A DNA stretch of 64,000 nucleotides from Elysia crispata (taxonomy: Eukaryota > Mollusca > Gastropoda > Plakobranchidae), in NCBI GenBank assembly GCA_033675545.1, contig JAWDGP010000872.1, positions 245,001 to 309,000 on the forward strand, written 5' to 3'. Shown in pieces: positions 14,600-34,690 of this stretch (positions within the stretch are counted from its first letter, which is position 1; each line of letters begins with the position of its first letter). The translations under genes were made by a program, and so were the position numbers. The notes under the pieces were generated by a model, which was not told the origin of the DNA, did no database searches, and worked only from the letters and a program-made list of their open reading frames with translations.

Positions 14600-17000
14600 A
14601 CCAATTCTGGTAGCAAAATAGGAGTCAAAAGTGTTGGAAAATTTCATTGATATACAAAGTTTCATTGTGAAAAATAAAATTAAAATATTCAGACTACCTT
14701 GCAAGATTGTAGGAATGCATATTATCTCTTGGAGTGGACAAATGAATTTTTTATAAATACACACATTTTTCAAAATGATCTTTTTTTTGAGTCGATTCCC
14801 CGCCATCCCGCACTTTTTTTTCCCCACACACCTGCAAGCAAAAAAAAAAAAAAAAAGTAAGTAGCCGTATCCTTATTCACTTAACAGTAAAATTATTTTA
14901 AAATGCGGTCTTACTCAAAACAGCACAGGCTTACATAAATTATGATCTGTAACTCTTAAGGAGCTACACTCAGCCAAAGCTATATCTTTCTGCTCTTGAA
15001 TCAAAACCAATGCTCCACCGGCACCTTTCTCCTTAGTTCCATCGCAACATTTGTACAACCGCGTTGTTCTACTCTCTTGACGATCCGTTTTCTTCATTAG
15101 ATACGCTCTAATTTTGGAAGGTTTGGGTCCACCCATACCTGTGTTTGACATAATTATAAAAAAAATAACTTAGAAATCGTTATTTAATGTTCATTTCATA
15201 TGTTCATTTTAATCTCTATCTTTTAAAACGCATACGTACTTTTTTCTATCCTGTTAGATCTTCACCCCCCCCCCTTTTTTTTTTCTTTTTATCGTATTAA
15301 CGTCGCACTCACTCCCCCTACCCCAGTTATTAATATCTTCGTATCTCCATCCCAAACTGATCTGTACTTGCATTACTTTGCAATCTCTGAACCAGGTTTT
15401 AACTTTCCCTCTTTAACTCTAATCGTTAGAAACTAAAAGCAAACTCAGTTCTCAAAGCTAAAATTTTCAATGTCTTAATGCTAGTATGTTGTAATGTAGT
15501 AGTTGTGTCCTGGCATGAAAGGAAATTAAAATGTAATAATAATGTTTGAAAGTCTCCAATGGGTTTTGATTGTCCTCATAAAAGAGATCCATAACGATAA
15601 CAGGCCGAATCTTTATTTCTTCCCTCTTTTGATATTTTTTGCTTGTTTTATTTTGAGTAAAAAGCATTACTGGTTTCATTGAGATAAAGGCCAATAAGAT
15701 TAGATGCCTTTTTAGTCGCAGTGTTTTGGGTTACTCAGGCAACAGTCAAATGATCGTATTTGAAAAACCGTGTGCAGTAGAACATAACCCATAGAGGTTT
15801 ACTGAACCGAATATACAATGGCGTTGAAGCGTTTGTTTCATAATTATTCACGTTGCCTTTATCCGAAACGAGTTAGGGGGAGCAAAAATATGTAAGATCT
15901 CCTACAGCTATTTCTTCCATGTTGAAGTGGTCTTTAGCGCAAGCGAAACTTTGTTGATTGTTTTTTTTCCGATACAAATGTAATAATCGATAGATATGAT
16001 ATAAGCTGGCAGGGGAAATAACCAGACAAAGAACAAAGTCCAAGCGGCTATCAAGAGGATAAATTCAATAGAGTAACAATCAACTGCAAAATGTGCTCAA
16101 CTGAAAAAAAAAATATCGTGTCATATAAAAAATACTTTTATCGTTATTACTGTACATTTCTTCTTTATTTCTTTCTTCCTTTCTTTTTTTTTAATTCTCT
16201 TTTCTCTCGTCTGTCTAGCACTCTTCTAAACTCTGTTGTCCATTGTTGTGAATGAAATTAAACAAATCAACATTCAGCCTTTCACTCTTCATCTCTTTCT
16301 TTCTATTTTCAATTTTTTTCTTGCTTTTTCCATGGGTATCAATGTCCTGTATAAGTGGGGATGAAAACGCGATAATATGCCCCAAGTGCTGGCCATTTCA
16401 AAGCTTGAATTTCTCGTCTGGTTCCCCATCTGGCTGATACAGTTCAGCTTCGCTAGAGGTAGACCCGTGTTAAGTCCTTCATAACAAAAGGCCTTGGAAA
16501 TAATTGATGAGGAAAGGGGGGCTTTTGACGTCGGTGACACGAGTGAAGTCCCCTTTTCAAGCCTGACGTCTGCTGAGTGGCGAGTCTGATCAATCAGAAA
16601 AGAGTTATCGATTATTTATATGGCGGCTTTGATCTGGAACAAGATCAAGACTGGTTTCTGTAATGAAAAGAGTTCTTGTCATAGCCCGAGGCTGCGCTGC
16701 ACTTCAGTTGAGAGCTGATGCCTTACCATGGATTGCTTAGTTGTGTTCCAACTTTGTTCCATACCTTTTGGAAAAATCTTTTATTAATGAAGGAAGAAAA
16801 TGGTCGCCCGATTAATACAGGCATGTCAATACTGCTCCGCTCTAATGAGGTTTATCGAAAAACTACCTTTTCATCGAAATTCATCTATTATCCATTACTA
16901 ATAATGATTAGTGTTTTCCTAAAACTTCATAAGTTTTTTTCCCCTTTGTTCATCGTTTGTGTGTTCTTTTTCTCTCAATTTTCTCGTCACAACTTTTACC
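14600..17000. other. No gene recognised
   Basis: AT-rich with homopolymer runs (A17 near 14840, C9T10 near 15267). A minus-strand frame at 14915-15151 is unassigned. Confidence 0.45.
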
Positions 17001-17006
17001 TCCCCC

Positions 17007-17188
<182 letters not shown>

Positions 17189-17906
17189 ATGTTTCAATCT
17201 ACGCCGAGGCTAAATTTGCCAACATTTTTATTTGAAACGTTATATTATTATAACGCTCTTTGCTAGTCGGCATAGGGTTCTAGTAGGAAAAAAGGCCGAT
17301 ACAGTGGAGTGTAGACTCAAAATTGTTCTCGTCATGCTGTTCTCATTTCACCTCAGTTAAAATATATAAGACGCAAGCAAGAAGATTCTCGCTGCCCTTA
17401 TTATCACTGTCGTGTTAGATGAACAAATGTATATAGAAAGGTTTTTTTTATATTTTCAAGCGCCTCATCTCATTATAAGAAAGATAATCATCGCAAACTG
17501 AACCGTTTTGATCCGAGAGCCGAGCTCTGGCCTCGACATTACTGCGCAATTTATATTGGTTGTCCTCAACTGAACTGTCAGTACATCACTGTGACCCTCA
17601 CCACGCCAAATGGACAGAATCTTTTTATTGAAATCTGTCAATGCAATTGATGTTCTTCACAACGACTACACACAAATGAGCGAAACTTTTCAGCTTTGTC
17701 CGTATTATTCTATTCTAAAAATGTGCTTGAAATCTAAAAACATCTCAGAAAATCTTTAATGGACAGGATTTGTGAAAATTATCAAATGAATGCTGAATCA
17801 ATCAATAAAATAACTAAGAAGGGAACCAGTTTATCAATCAATCAATTAATTTTATGAGAGATCTTTCTGTTCTTAACTATTATGAAAACCAGAACTTCAG
17901 TCCGCC

Positions 17907-24309
<6,403 letters not shown>

Positions 24310-25110
24310 GAGACAAAAGGTCAAGGTCGTCCTCATAAACCTCCCTTTCGCTTTTGGGTCAAGGTCACCTGCAAGATTTCTCGCTCTCTTATGACAAATG
24401 ATGATCTTTGTTCAAGACAATCTCGACTCAGAGGAAGGTTTTCTTTGATTTAATGTCGACATGTTGCGATCTCAGGTAGTCTGTCAATATTGCACTTGTC
24501 TCCCCTTAGGTTGTTAAGTTGACTTAGTGGAAATTTTAATTATTATAGATGTCTCACAGTGCTGAATGCTTTATGGTCTTTGCAAGTTTTGGTTTGAAAC
24601 TTTTGCGGCTTTGCCGCGGTATGTTAAGAGTTTAAAAATACTTTTCTCGTGGTTTGCTCTCATTCTATGACATGAAATCTTTTGAGATCTCATAAATACA
24701 ATGTACTTGATATTCTAATATGACTAAGGTTAAACCACTGTGGTTTGCTCTCATTCTATGACATGAAATCAATTGAGATCTCATAAATACAATGTACTTG
24801 ATATATTAATATGTCTGAGGTTAAACCACTGCTATTAGTTTATGCTCCTTGTTTAATGCGCCTCTTTGTTCTGTTTTGAAACGTAAATTTTAAAAAAGTT
24901 ATTAAGATTTTTTAAAAATTGTAAACGTAGCATGATCTCGAATTTTGACATGGATGTTTCTTTCTGCTTCATAACAAACATGTAACATGACAAAATACTA
25001 GGACCATTGTCTAAAGTATTTCGCTTTCGAACTTTAATCATTGGTTTTTACCAAATTTTGCGTCCATCTTTCATTATTCAAAGACTGCAATAAATTATAG
25101 AATAAAGCAC
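24310..25110 (+). promoter_or_regulatory. Probable 3' UTR with two AATAAA signals
   Basis: This is the stretch from the stop codon of the proline-rich gene to a pair of AATAAA hexamers (25089-25094 and 25101-25106). It contains a tandem 91-bp duplication and no other gene. Transcript ends are inferred and not visible in the sequence. Confidence 0.45.
24649..24830 (+). repeat. Tandem duplication, 91-bp period, two copies
   Basis: GTGGTTTGCTCTCATTCTAT begins at 24649 and again at 24740. The two copies run to GGTTAAACCACTG with only a few differences. The duplication lies in the presumed 3' UTR of the upstream gene. Confidence 0.85.
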
Positions 25111-26027
25111 AAGTTCTTCATAACCAGTACATCATACCCTTCGCCGCATAAAAAAAAAAGAATCGATAGAGATGATAAAAATAGTTTTATCAACATAATC
25201 CGGTATAATGTACGCAATTTTTTTCATCAGTTATTCACAATTAAAACATTTGGAAAGGAAATAAGGAGTGAGCAAGATAAAGTTTTCCGTTGAAACAATG
25301 AACCTTTCTTAACAAAGTGAGTGAGGAATGACTTTAAAAAATCCACGTAAGAAGCGTGTATACAAGTGAAATGCACTGCGCAAGGGTTAATGAGTTAAAC
25401 CTTACATCTGTCATGGTGTATTTAAGGATAAATCTGGAGAGAATTGATCTATATAAAAACTGTCATGTTAAACAGCCTCAGACCCGATGCTTACCTCTCC
25501 ATGCATGCAGAGCTTGCTTGTCGCAGTGCTCAGATTGTTGCTGTTTAAAACGGCTATCACTCATTAAAAATCTTTAAATCTATTGGTTTTCATTCCTCGA
25601 AAGTTATTGCCGGAGAATCTTCATAAATCTCTTAAGAGAACCTTCACCCTTGTTCTGTGCTGCATATTATGTTCACTCCATATTTGTTAGGTCTAAGGAA
25701 TATTGCAGTGTTTACACAAGTCATAGATACAAATCATTTCAAATATAACACACCATATTTCAACGTTCTAGTTGTAATAACTACTCAAAATGTTCAAGTA
25801 AAGCAAAACCTGTGATAATCAATTTTGATTTGCATATGTATATCTTTTTTTTTATTTTGCTTGCAATGTGTGGCATAAAGTCCATTTGTCAGTTTATGTG
25901 GTTTTATGATCATAATAAACTAATGTGATGTTCTCTCATAGATTAAACTAAATATACAAATATATACTATTATTGTCCTGATGATAATTTTTTTTACTGT
26001 ATCATTATTATTAATTTTTTGCTCCCT

Positions 26028-27053
26028 TTTCCCGAGCGGTTTATATACTAACCCTACCTGAGCGACTGGGTGGTAGAGGTAGGAAATAGAAAAATGAATA
26101 AAATGTTGACTTATGAGCTCTTTATATTATGTCCCTCTTTTTTTTTTTCGAGCGCCTTGGGACCAATCCAAGTAGGCCCTATGTCTATGTAGGGCTATGT
26201 GTTATACATGTATCAAGACGACACAGCTGATAGTGGAATTTGTATTTCTTCAGTTCCAGTAAAAACCACTCCCCTATGCGATTATTAAAACTGTTTTATG
26301 GAGTTTTTATGATTATTTATTCATAGTTCACGTAGATTTTCCGAAGAATAACCCAAATTCGTGGTGAGTAGTACAACAACGGACCACAGAGCAGAATAAA
26401 AAAATAAAGAAAGAAAGAAAAAAGTAGGCTTCAACCGTACAGCTCAACAGAGAATGCCCCTGAAAGTGTTTCTTGTCAGCGAAAGATGAAAGCTATTTTC
26501 GAGCGCAGCCATGAAAAGAATCCACTTCTGTAACCAAACTGTCTGTAGTTCTGGTGTATTGCAAGGTTTCGTTAAGGATTGAACAAGAAACACACGCAAA
26601 AAAAACAAACAAACAAATAAAACAGGTTGCTGACCCGATGAAGCTAGCTTCGTATATACCGTAAAATTTAAACAAACAATTTAAATCTATTTCTCTTTTT
26701 TTGTCTCGTTTGAAACAAAGATCTAGCGATTTTGTCCCGTTCGACTTATTGAATCTGGATGTTTTCAAGTACAAAGTGTACGTGTATATTGAAAATACAT
26801 GTACTAAACATTGCACATTAAGAACTAGGAGTTGAATTGTATTCTGTATCAAATCAACAAGTCTGCTAAGAAATTAAATGAAACAAAATTCAATAATGTT
26901 TATATAGCGGTGCCAGCCCTTTGTTTTAATTTAAATGTACATGGTTTTCGAATTTCATAATTATGTTCAACGTCACAGCTGATGCATGTTGCAGTGATTA
27001 TAGACTTATGTTTTATTTTTCTCAATTGTCTTCTTTTGAAAGTCCACTTGATA
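26028..27053 (+). repeat. Dispersed repeat R2, copy 1
   Basis: TTTCCCGAGCGGTTTATATA through TTTGAAAGTCCACTTGATA matches 28750-29823 almost throughout, with small indels. The reverse strand carries an open frame (26493-26852, 119 residues) partly preserved in the other copy. I do not recognise it. Possible unclassified transposon or segmental duplication. Confidence 0.9.
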
Positions 27054-28551
27054 ACACAAGAAATTGTATCTAGGAAGGCATGTGACACAGGGTCCGTCAT
27101 ACACAAGACTTATGAGGTGTAGAGATATGTGTTATTGTATATATCTAAACTTTTCTTTGCTCATTAGCTTTCTTTCATAGATTTCCAGTGGAAGGTCGGA
27201 AAAGGGAAAAAAAAAGGGGGTGGAGATTATATAACCAAACGATTATTAGTTTTTTACAATTGTGTATTAATTTTTGTTGAAAGGTACTATTGTAGTGTAT
27301 CCTACTTATAAACTTTAAACCTATGAATATTATTGAAAGGTCTATAGTAGCCAATTCGGTGCAACTGTATAAGAAAATCGCAACGGCCGACAAATATTAG
27401 AGAGAGACGAGAAGCATAGAGAGTCAGCTTCACCACATGCTCTCCGTTACTGACCGTGTGTGAGTGGGAGGTGCCAGGTCGTGTGAGACGCACCTCACAT
27501 AGTTTACTGGATATACAACAATTGTGCATTGCATATTATTACGAATAGTTAAGATAGTTTATTGTGATGTACCTTACGGTTTTTGTATAGCTTTCATAGA
27601 ATATGATTATTGGGTAATTAAAGATTAAACATTTTTTCTCAAATTTTCGAAATTTCAAGTGTCATTGCTTCATTGTCCAATGCGCGAGTGAGTGCAGTGT
27701 ATGAAGCTTGAGACAGACCGGTACTGGGAGAAGGGGCAGAACATGGACCCTCCCCACACCTCTACCTCTATAATTAAATAATTATATAAATACTGATAGT
27801 TGTTAATAAGACAACAGTCAGAGCTAATCAAGCTTAGATATCTAGTTTGAATGATGTACTTTCTGGAACCGAGCAAAAAGGCATATTTGATTATTCAATA
27901 GTAAAAAATAATTAAGCTGTCGCATTTTTCTATCTGCGATGTTTAAATCATTTGTAAGAAAAAAAAGAGCACAAAATAAAACATTGATACTGTTTTGGGG
28001 TAGAACAGCTCCTTTGCAGACAGAAATTTCATCACTTTGTTGAGTAAGGACTATTTTAAACAACCAATCGGTCTAGTTGATTGCTTAAAAATGTACACGC
28101 TATAAAGTTAAAAGAAAATCTTCACAAAAAATTAAGTAAAAAAATAGCGAAAGCTGGACAACAATTATCGTGTTTTTAGTACACCCTATGGCAGACTTAA
28201 AAAAATAATCGTTAAATCAGAAAAGCGCTCGCTCATAATAACTATGGTTATGCGGATTTCATTTATAATTTACTTAGTAAATTCTTATCCTGAAGATAAT
28301 GCCAGACTTCATTATTCTCATTGACTTAGCCCTTGTATCAAACAAGGCCTTGTAAAAGGGAAACAACTTGAAATAATACGTCTCAAATCCACAGTTCGAC
28401 TGACGGCGCACCATTAAGGTCAGGAATGAAGAATGTTATGTAGAAACATTCTAGAACCACCATTCAAGATAGTGACAGTAATAGAATGTCATTTCATTTC
28501 TCCTTGCTCTTGTCTAGGGAAAGGACGAAGTTGTGATAAACAAAGTTTATC

Positions 28552-28749
28552 GAAATTAGCGAAAGTTTTAAGGATCTCTCGGCCTAGGTGTGTTTTCTTT
28601 CCACAGTGAGATACAGGAAAAATAAACTTAGCTTGTTAAGAGCACCACATGAAAACTTCTCAGTGCGTACCAGCTGCTCCTTCGAAAATCTCATGGAAGA
28701 GCTAAGGATAAGAAACTTGTTCATAATGGCATAATTTTTGTACAAAAGG
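28552..28749 (+). repeat. Dispersed repeat R1, copy 2 (joined to R2)
   Basis: Same 198-bp length as copy 1. It runs without a gap into the R2 repeat at 28750. Confidence 0.9.
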
Positions 28750-29823
28750 TTTCCCGAGCGGTTTATATATTAGCCCTACCTGAGCGACTGGGTGATAGAG
28801 GTAGGAAAGAGAAAAATAAATAAAATGTTGACTTAGAGCTTTTTATGTTATGTCCCTCCTTTTTTTTTTTCGAGCGCCTTGGGACCAATCCAAGTAGGCC
28901 CTATGTGTAAAAATACGATATCAATGTCTATGTAGGCCTATGTGTTATACATGTATCAAGACGACACAGGTGATAGTGGAATTTGTATTTTTTCAGTTCC
29001 AGTAAAAACCACTCGCCTATGCGATTATTAAAACTGTTTTAAGGAGTTTGTATGATTATTGATTCATAGTTCACGTAGAGTTTTCGAAAGATATCCCTAA
29101 TTCGTGGTGAGTAGTACAATACATTTTATTCTCTGGCGAACTAGTCCCAACGGACCACAGAGCAGAGCAAAAAAAAAAAAGTACAAGTAGGCTGCAACCG
29201 TGCAGCTCAACAGAGAATGCCACTGAAAGTGTTTCTTCTCAGCGAAAGATGAAAGCTATTTTCGAGCGCAGCCATGAAAAGAATCCTCTTCTGTAATCAA
29301 ACTGTCTGTAGTTCTGGTAAAGTGCAAGATTTCGGGTTGGATTGAACAAGAAACACGTGCAAAAAAAACAAAAAACAAACAAAACAAAACAAGTTGCTGA
29401 TCCGATGAAGCTAATTTCGTATCTACCGTAAAATTTACACAATTTAAATCTCTTTCTCTTTTTTTGTCTCGTTTGAAACAAAGATCTAGCGATTTTGCCC
29501 CGTTCGACTTATTGAATCTAAATGTTTTCAAGTACAAAGTGTACGTGTATATTGATAATACATGTACTAAACATTGCACATTAAGAACTAGGAGTTGAAT
29601 TGTATTCTGTATCAAATCAACAAGTCTGCTAAGAAATGAAATGAAACAAAATTCAATAATGTTCATATAGCGGTGCCAGCCCTTTGTTTTAACTTAAATG
29701 TACATGGTTTTCGAATTTCATATAGTTATGTTCAACGTCACAGCTGATGTATGTTGCAGTGATTATAGACTTTTGTTTTATTTTTCTCAATTATCTTCTT
29801 TTGAAATTGAAAGTCCCCTTGAT
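28750..29823 (+). repeat. Dispersed repeat R2, copy 2
   Basis: Partner of 26028-27053. It has an extra GTGTAAAAATACGATATCAA near 28905 and an extra TACATTTTATTCTCTGGCGA near 29120, so the copies have drifted by indels. The reverse-strand frame is broken into two overlapping pieces here. Confidence 0.9.
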
Positions 29824-32800
29824 ATCTCGTACATAACAAAAGCGTAATTTGAAATGCTTAGCCAATATCTGTTCCTAATAAACTATTGCACTACTCACAC
29901 CCTTTGAGTTAAAAGCGGCTAAAAGGCACCTGAAACGTTTCTATTTATAGCAACACGTCACCTCCTCTTAGCGTTATATTTGTCGACTATGCGTAGCTTC
30001 CGGCGCAGAAGCGGCTAATGTAAACAATTCATCAATCAGCAGACGATTTCAATCCTTGCTTTAGCAAAGAGAGTAGGCCGTTCTAATGTTTTTATATTTT
30101 ATTTATTCACCCTTATATATTCTTAAGTCCACATGGAATCTGGAAACAAAGGAGATTTTTGCTATCCAACTAATCCATGCACAGATCTAGATCTCAATTC
30201 CTGTCACCGAGATATGTTTCTTCTTCTAGGATGTACACTGAAGATCTATTCTTGGTCAATGGTCTAAATATTTGGTCTATGGAGATCTAAATCTAGTTCT
30301 AGATAACATTACAGAAAGCCATTAAATAAATTCAATCTATTTAACCCGTAAGATGCACATTATGACTCAGCAGAGCTTGATACTAGATCTAAATGCAGAT
30401 CTATGTAAAATTATACAAATTTACAATGATCTTAATTAAAAACCTGGGTAGAGCATCATTAATCAGACCTAGAAAGAGATCTTTATTAGAATAAGACTAG
30501 AAAAACTTAGCTGAATCCAGCACCAGCGCTCTATTCTTCTTGATCAAAAATGAAGGAGAACAATACCCATGCTAAACAATGTGTGACTGTGAGATTAACG
30601 GTGAGTTTGGATTCTGGCTATGACCTAGACTAGTAGAGTTTTGCAGACTAGATCTCGAAATTCAGACCTCTAGATACCACACTTTTTGCCTTTAGTTAAC
30701 TAAAAAACATAACAACAATTGAATAAGAAGCATAAATTGATTTTAAACAAATTTCTGGCTTGAATTATTTTTTGCTTAAAATAGCCTTAAAATTCTTTGT
30801 TCTTGTTTTAAATAAATTGTTGAGAAACTATGAAAAATGATTTTCTCCAAGCTGTCGAACAGTTTAGATAATATGAAACTTTGCAAAGGATGGGATGTTG
30901 ACTAGTCACTTGGCACTTTTCAAATAATGCTTGATTGATACCCAGTCATACTTTGACATTCAATTTATGCTAATAAATAGTATGATGTAAAAAAAAGTTT
31001 GTTTCTTTTTTTTGATGAACAAAATAATTTGGACCTGTCCTTTTTTGTGAGAAAAAAAACAACGTCGTCTTGTATAATAATTTACTTCAAACGTTCAAAA
31101 TGCCTTATTTTTACTTTTTATATTTTTGGACTGAACTTCAAGTTCAATATGAGTAAAAGGTAGGACATTTATATGGCCTGACGTGGGCAAATCTGGAGAG
31201 CAGATAACGTGCTTACAGTTGAAGATATGAGAGATAAGACTGATTTTTTAATTTGTTTCTCCATAATATTGAATAAACTACAAAAAAGTAGAGCAGCTAG
31301 CTCTAGAAACTATTCATGAAAAGTGTCCCACTCTTTTCTCAATAGTATGAATAGGAGATGTTGAATAATTAAAATTTGAAGATACTGCTGCAGAAATTTT
31401 TATTTTTATTTTTTTTCAACCAGTTTTTACATTTTTGCATTATTTCACCCCCCTCTTTTCCCGCCCCTTTTTTTTTCATAACCCACAATAAAATTGTACC
31501 CTGATAAAAATGTAAAGGAAATGACATTGGCCCATTTTGCTTTTTAATATTGTTAATAAGGCTTTTTTTTTTTTTGGACTACTTAATTTTTTAAACTGTG
31601 AGCTTAACCCAGCCCAAAAGAAGGGTATTCAAGTTTTGAATTTTCTTTTTTGGTTTTAAAATTTCATCTCACCATATAATCATATTTGATCGTTAAGTTA
31701 AACCAATAAACAAATGATCTTTTTGCACATAACTAGGAAGAATCTACATGTATTAAAAATTTTAAAAAGAAAAAGGGGATGGTCTGTTGTAGAGGTAAAA
31801 AAAAAATTCTCAGTGTTTAGACAATATTTCTTTTATTACAGGAATTACAATCAAGTTTGAATTTAATAACTTTCCTGAGGAGGAAACAAATGACGATCTT
31901 GCAACGTTGTAATCATTTTCATGCAATATTAGGAATAATAGAATGAACTATCCCAATTCGAAAGAAGAAAAAAAAAAGACCTTACAGACCATAGCAAAAG
32001 CTTCAATTTTGAATTAAAAGTTGCATCGAATATGTTACGCACACTCAAGTGCACAGCATTAATTGTTGTAAATTTCAAAAATTTAGGGGCATGAGATAGT
32101 GAGCTATATCCGTACACATAAATTATGGAAATAAACTTTTCTTTGGTTCTATTAATTTGGTACACTTCAAATTTCACTCAAATGAGAAGTAAAGAGAGAA
32201 AATTTTATCACTTTGATACACCTTCTTTTGAGACAGTTGGACAGAGTTATGTACACAAGCAAATTCAGCTGATGAATAAGAATTTAAGTGAAACTACATA
32301 CAAAATAACCTAAAAACGTTGTGCCAGAGTGAGAAGGAATCCAATTTTTTTTTCTTCAGTATGTATTCGACATCTCAACACAGTTTATACATGTACTAAA
32401 AGATCAAATTTGATTTGGCAGTATGTTGATAATAGACTACTCCTCTATTTTTATAGACCCATTTGTGAGCACTCTTTGATCTTAACATTGTGGAGTAATC
32501 ACTGATAAAGGTATCAAACAATCATCTTAGTAAAATTCCACATAATACATGTATTCATATTTTTTTTTTTGGATTTTGTCAGTAGGAAGTGCATTACCAA
32601 GAAAAAGCCAGCCAAAATTCAGAAAGAGAGAGAGTGGATGGTCCAAGACACTCCTGAGAACATGGCAGCCCTATAACTTTCGATAAGTTTGTGACAATAA
32701 TATGGGAAAACCTAGCTAACCTCATCATGGTCAGTATGATTCTATAAACATGTAATAATGTATTCTTTTTCAAATGCACTATAAGCACCTATAAACCTAT

Positions 32801-33225
32801 ACTCTACACTCTCTCTACATACAACCTCTCTTGTAATTTCCAAGTGTTTTTGATTATCACCAGGACGCAAACATTATTATTTTTAAATAGTGCCAATTCT
32901 TTGTACAAAATAAATAAAAATATATATATAAATAAAACTTAATTTCATTTTATATATGTAAATGTTCCGCAAGTAAAAAGAGAACTGATGATTTAACTTG
33001 GTTCTTTCCAATTCAACACAAGAAATATTGTACAGGGCATATCATAACATGTATTTTGTATTTCTTGTACAAGGATCATTGTATTATTTAACCTGAATTT
33101 TTTTTAGAATTTCACTTTTTGTATACCAAATTAATTACCACTAAATTTAGACCATATATTTTTCAATTCTCACAAAGAAAGTGTTAGGTACCCATAAATA
33201 TTTGTTATAGTTAAAACATGATATA
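29824..33225. other. No gene recognised
   Basis: Very AT-rich with poly-T/A tracts and the AGATCTAGA-rich block. I see no exon of the neighbouring receptor relic here. Confidence 0.45.
30130..30680 (+). repeat. AGATCTAGA-rich cryptic repeat
   Basis: AGATCTAGATCT, AGATCTAAAT, CTAGATCT and related words recur through this AT-rich stretch without a fixed period. The same words recur at 53990-54250. Confidence 0.6.
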
Positions 33226-33227
33226 AG

Positions 33228-33740
33228 AGAAGATATGATAAGATAAGATAAGATAACTTTATTAATCCAACAAAGGGAAATTAAAAATGACATGCTCTCA
33301 GGACATAAATGCAATGATTACATAGATTATCTAGTATCACAGTATGGGTATACAGGTAACATAAATTTATGGAGATATAAATTTATTTAGTTATAAGGAG
33401 CTATTATAAAGGTGATAAAAAAAACTTCTAAGTAAAGAAAAGGGGTTCATATCATTTTGGTGTTTCTAGAATTACAACATCAGACTGGAAAACAAAGGGA
33501 AATGCATAGGTATAATTATGATTCAGTTATTCTTTTAACCTCCTCATTATATAAGACGATAGATGTTGGAAAGAATAAGTTTAGGTGTCTATTTGGGACT
33601 CTGTACCAGTCACTACGTATAAGTACAAAACAGTTACCCATAATGTTAAATTTTCTATCGCACGGTCTCATAACTGGCAAGCACATGAAACTGACAAAAT
33701 TATTTGAAAAAAAAAACCATCCCCTTCCCACATTGTAAAT
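33228..33740 (-). mobile_element. LINE 3' end, CR1/L2-like, with short tandem tail
   Basis: On the minus strand 33516-33731 contains SDWYRVPNRHLNLFFPTSI, typical of the C-terminus of CR1/L2-type LINE ORFs. The 3' side (lower coordinates) has CTTTATTAATCCAACAAAGG and ends in (TTATC)n, seen on the + strand as GATAAGATAAGATAA at 33237-33254. CR1/L2/Rex elements typically end in short tandem repeats and not in poly-A. Only the 3' end remains. Confidence 0.65.
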
Positions 33741-34464
33741 AATATTCTCAAGATATTTGATTATTGATTTATTTTTTCAGACAGAACTGGCTCCTCACCA
33801 GCCACATAGACCTGATCAATACTGACAAGTTTAAAATAAAGTCTTCAATGTTGTCTGGGACTTTTGCAACAACAATAATTTTCAAAGCATGAAGGAAAGA
33901 ATTGGAGAGAACATTGGAATATTAAACTTTCTTGGTATTGATGCAGAGGACAGGGTGTATGTGGAACCTTTCAATTAGAGGGGCAGTCATCCTTTATTAC
34001 TTTTATTATGTTATCCAATAATACCTTTAACAAAAAAAAAGGTGTTAGTGCAAAGTAAATTACCAAATGAGAAAATGATGTTATAGCTCCCTGTGCCCAT
34101 ATTCTATTTTTTAATTATTTATAGAACATTAAAAATTAAAACTAAAATAAACCAGCAACAACATGCCATAAAACATTTAAGAATGAAGAGGAATTTGAAT
34201 CTGAAAGATTTTACTTTAAAAATCATGTTTTGCAGAATATGTGTGCAAGAGAAATGTAATACGAGCAAGCAACAAAGCTGTCCATATTATTTATCATTAT
34301 GTAATAGTCTAGGTAAAAAAATTGAAGGCTCAAAGCCTAAAAGGCCTAGAAAAAATAAGTCAATGGTGAAGTAGATAACAATTGTACTTCTTTATTGAAA
34401 GCGAGTAGTGACATTACAAAAAAAATATCTCGTAACAAAAGACTACTGTTTAGATCACAATGGA

Positions 34465-34690
34465 TCATTCAATTGATTTCGTCCACCTGAGCAATTCAGA
34501 AGAAACAAGATCTGATGTTGCTTTCTCATGGCATAAAGCTAGCTGAGGTATTGGATATAATAACATTAATGTAATTTCAAAAATTGACAGAGACAATGGG
34601 TGTACTCTGTCAAATGCCTGGGTATAGTCATTGAAGCACAGATATACCTCTTTTTTTTTTACTTCCAGAGCTTGTTCAATCAACTGAAAT
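34465..34690 (-). mobile_element. LINE reverse-transcriptase fragment (antisense)
   Basis: The minus strand reads ALEVKKKEVYLCFNDYTQAF, then DRVHPL. YLCF[IN]DYTxAFDxV is the reverse-transcriptase block holding the first catalytic Asp of 'endonuclease-reverse transcriptase' LINEs. The D-Y-T-x-A-F-D core is retained, but the rest is degraded. Confidence 0.85.

Noticed and set aside
14915-15151. 78-residue minus-strand frame with CDGTKEKGAGGALVLI, vaguely RNase H-like
   Set aside because: Only a loose resemblance to TDGS...GAG motifs, with no neighbouring RT blocks on that strand.
16252-16437. Frame with a hydrophobic, signal-peptide-like start
   Set aside because: The hydrophobic run is made by a T-rich tract; no domain, splice or upstream support.
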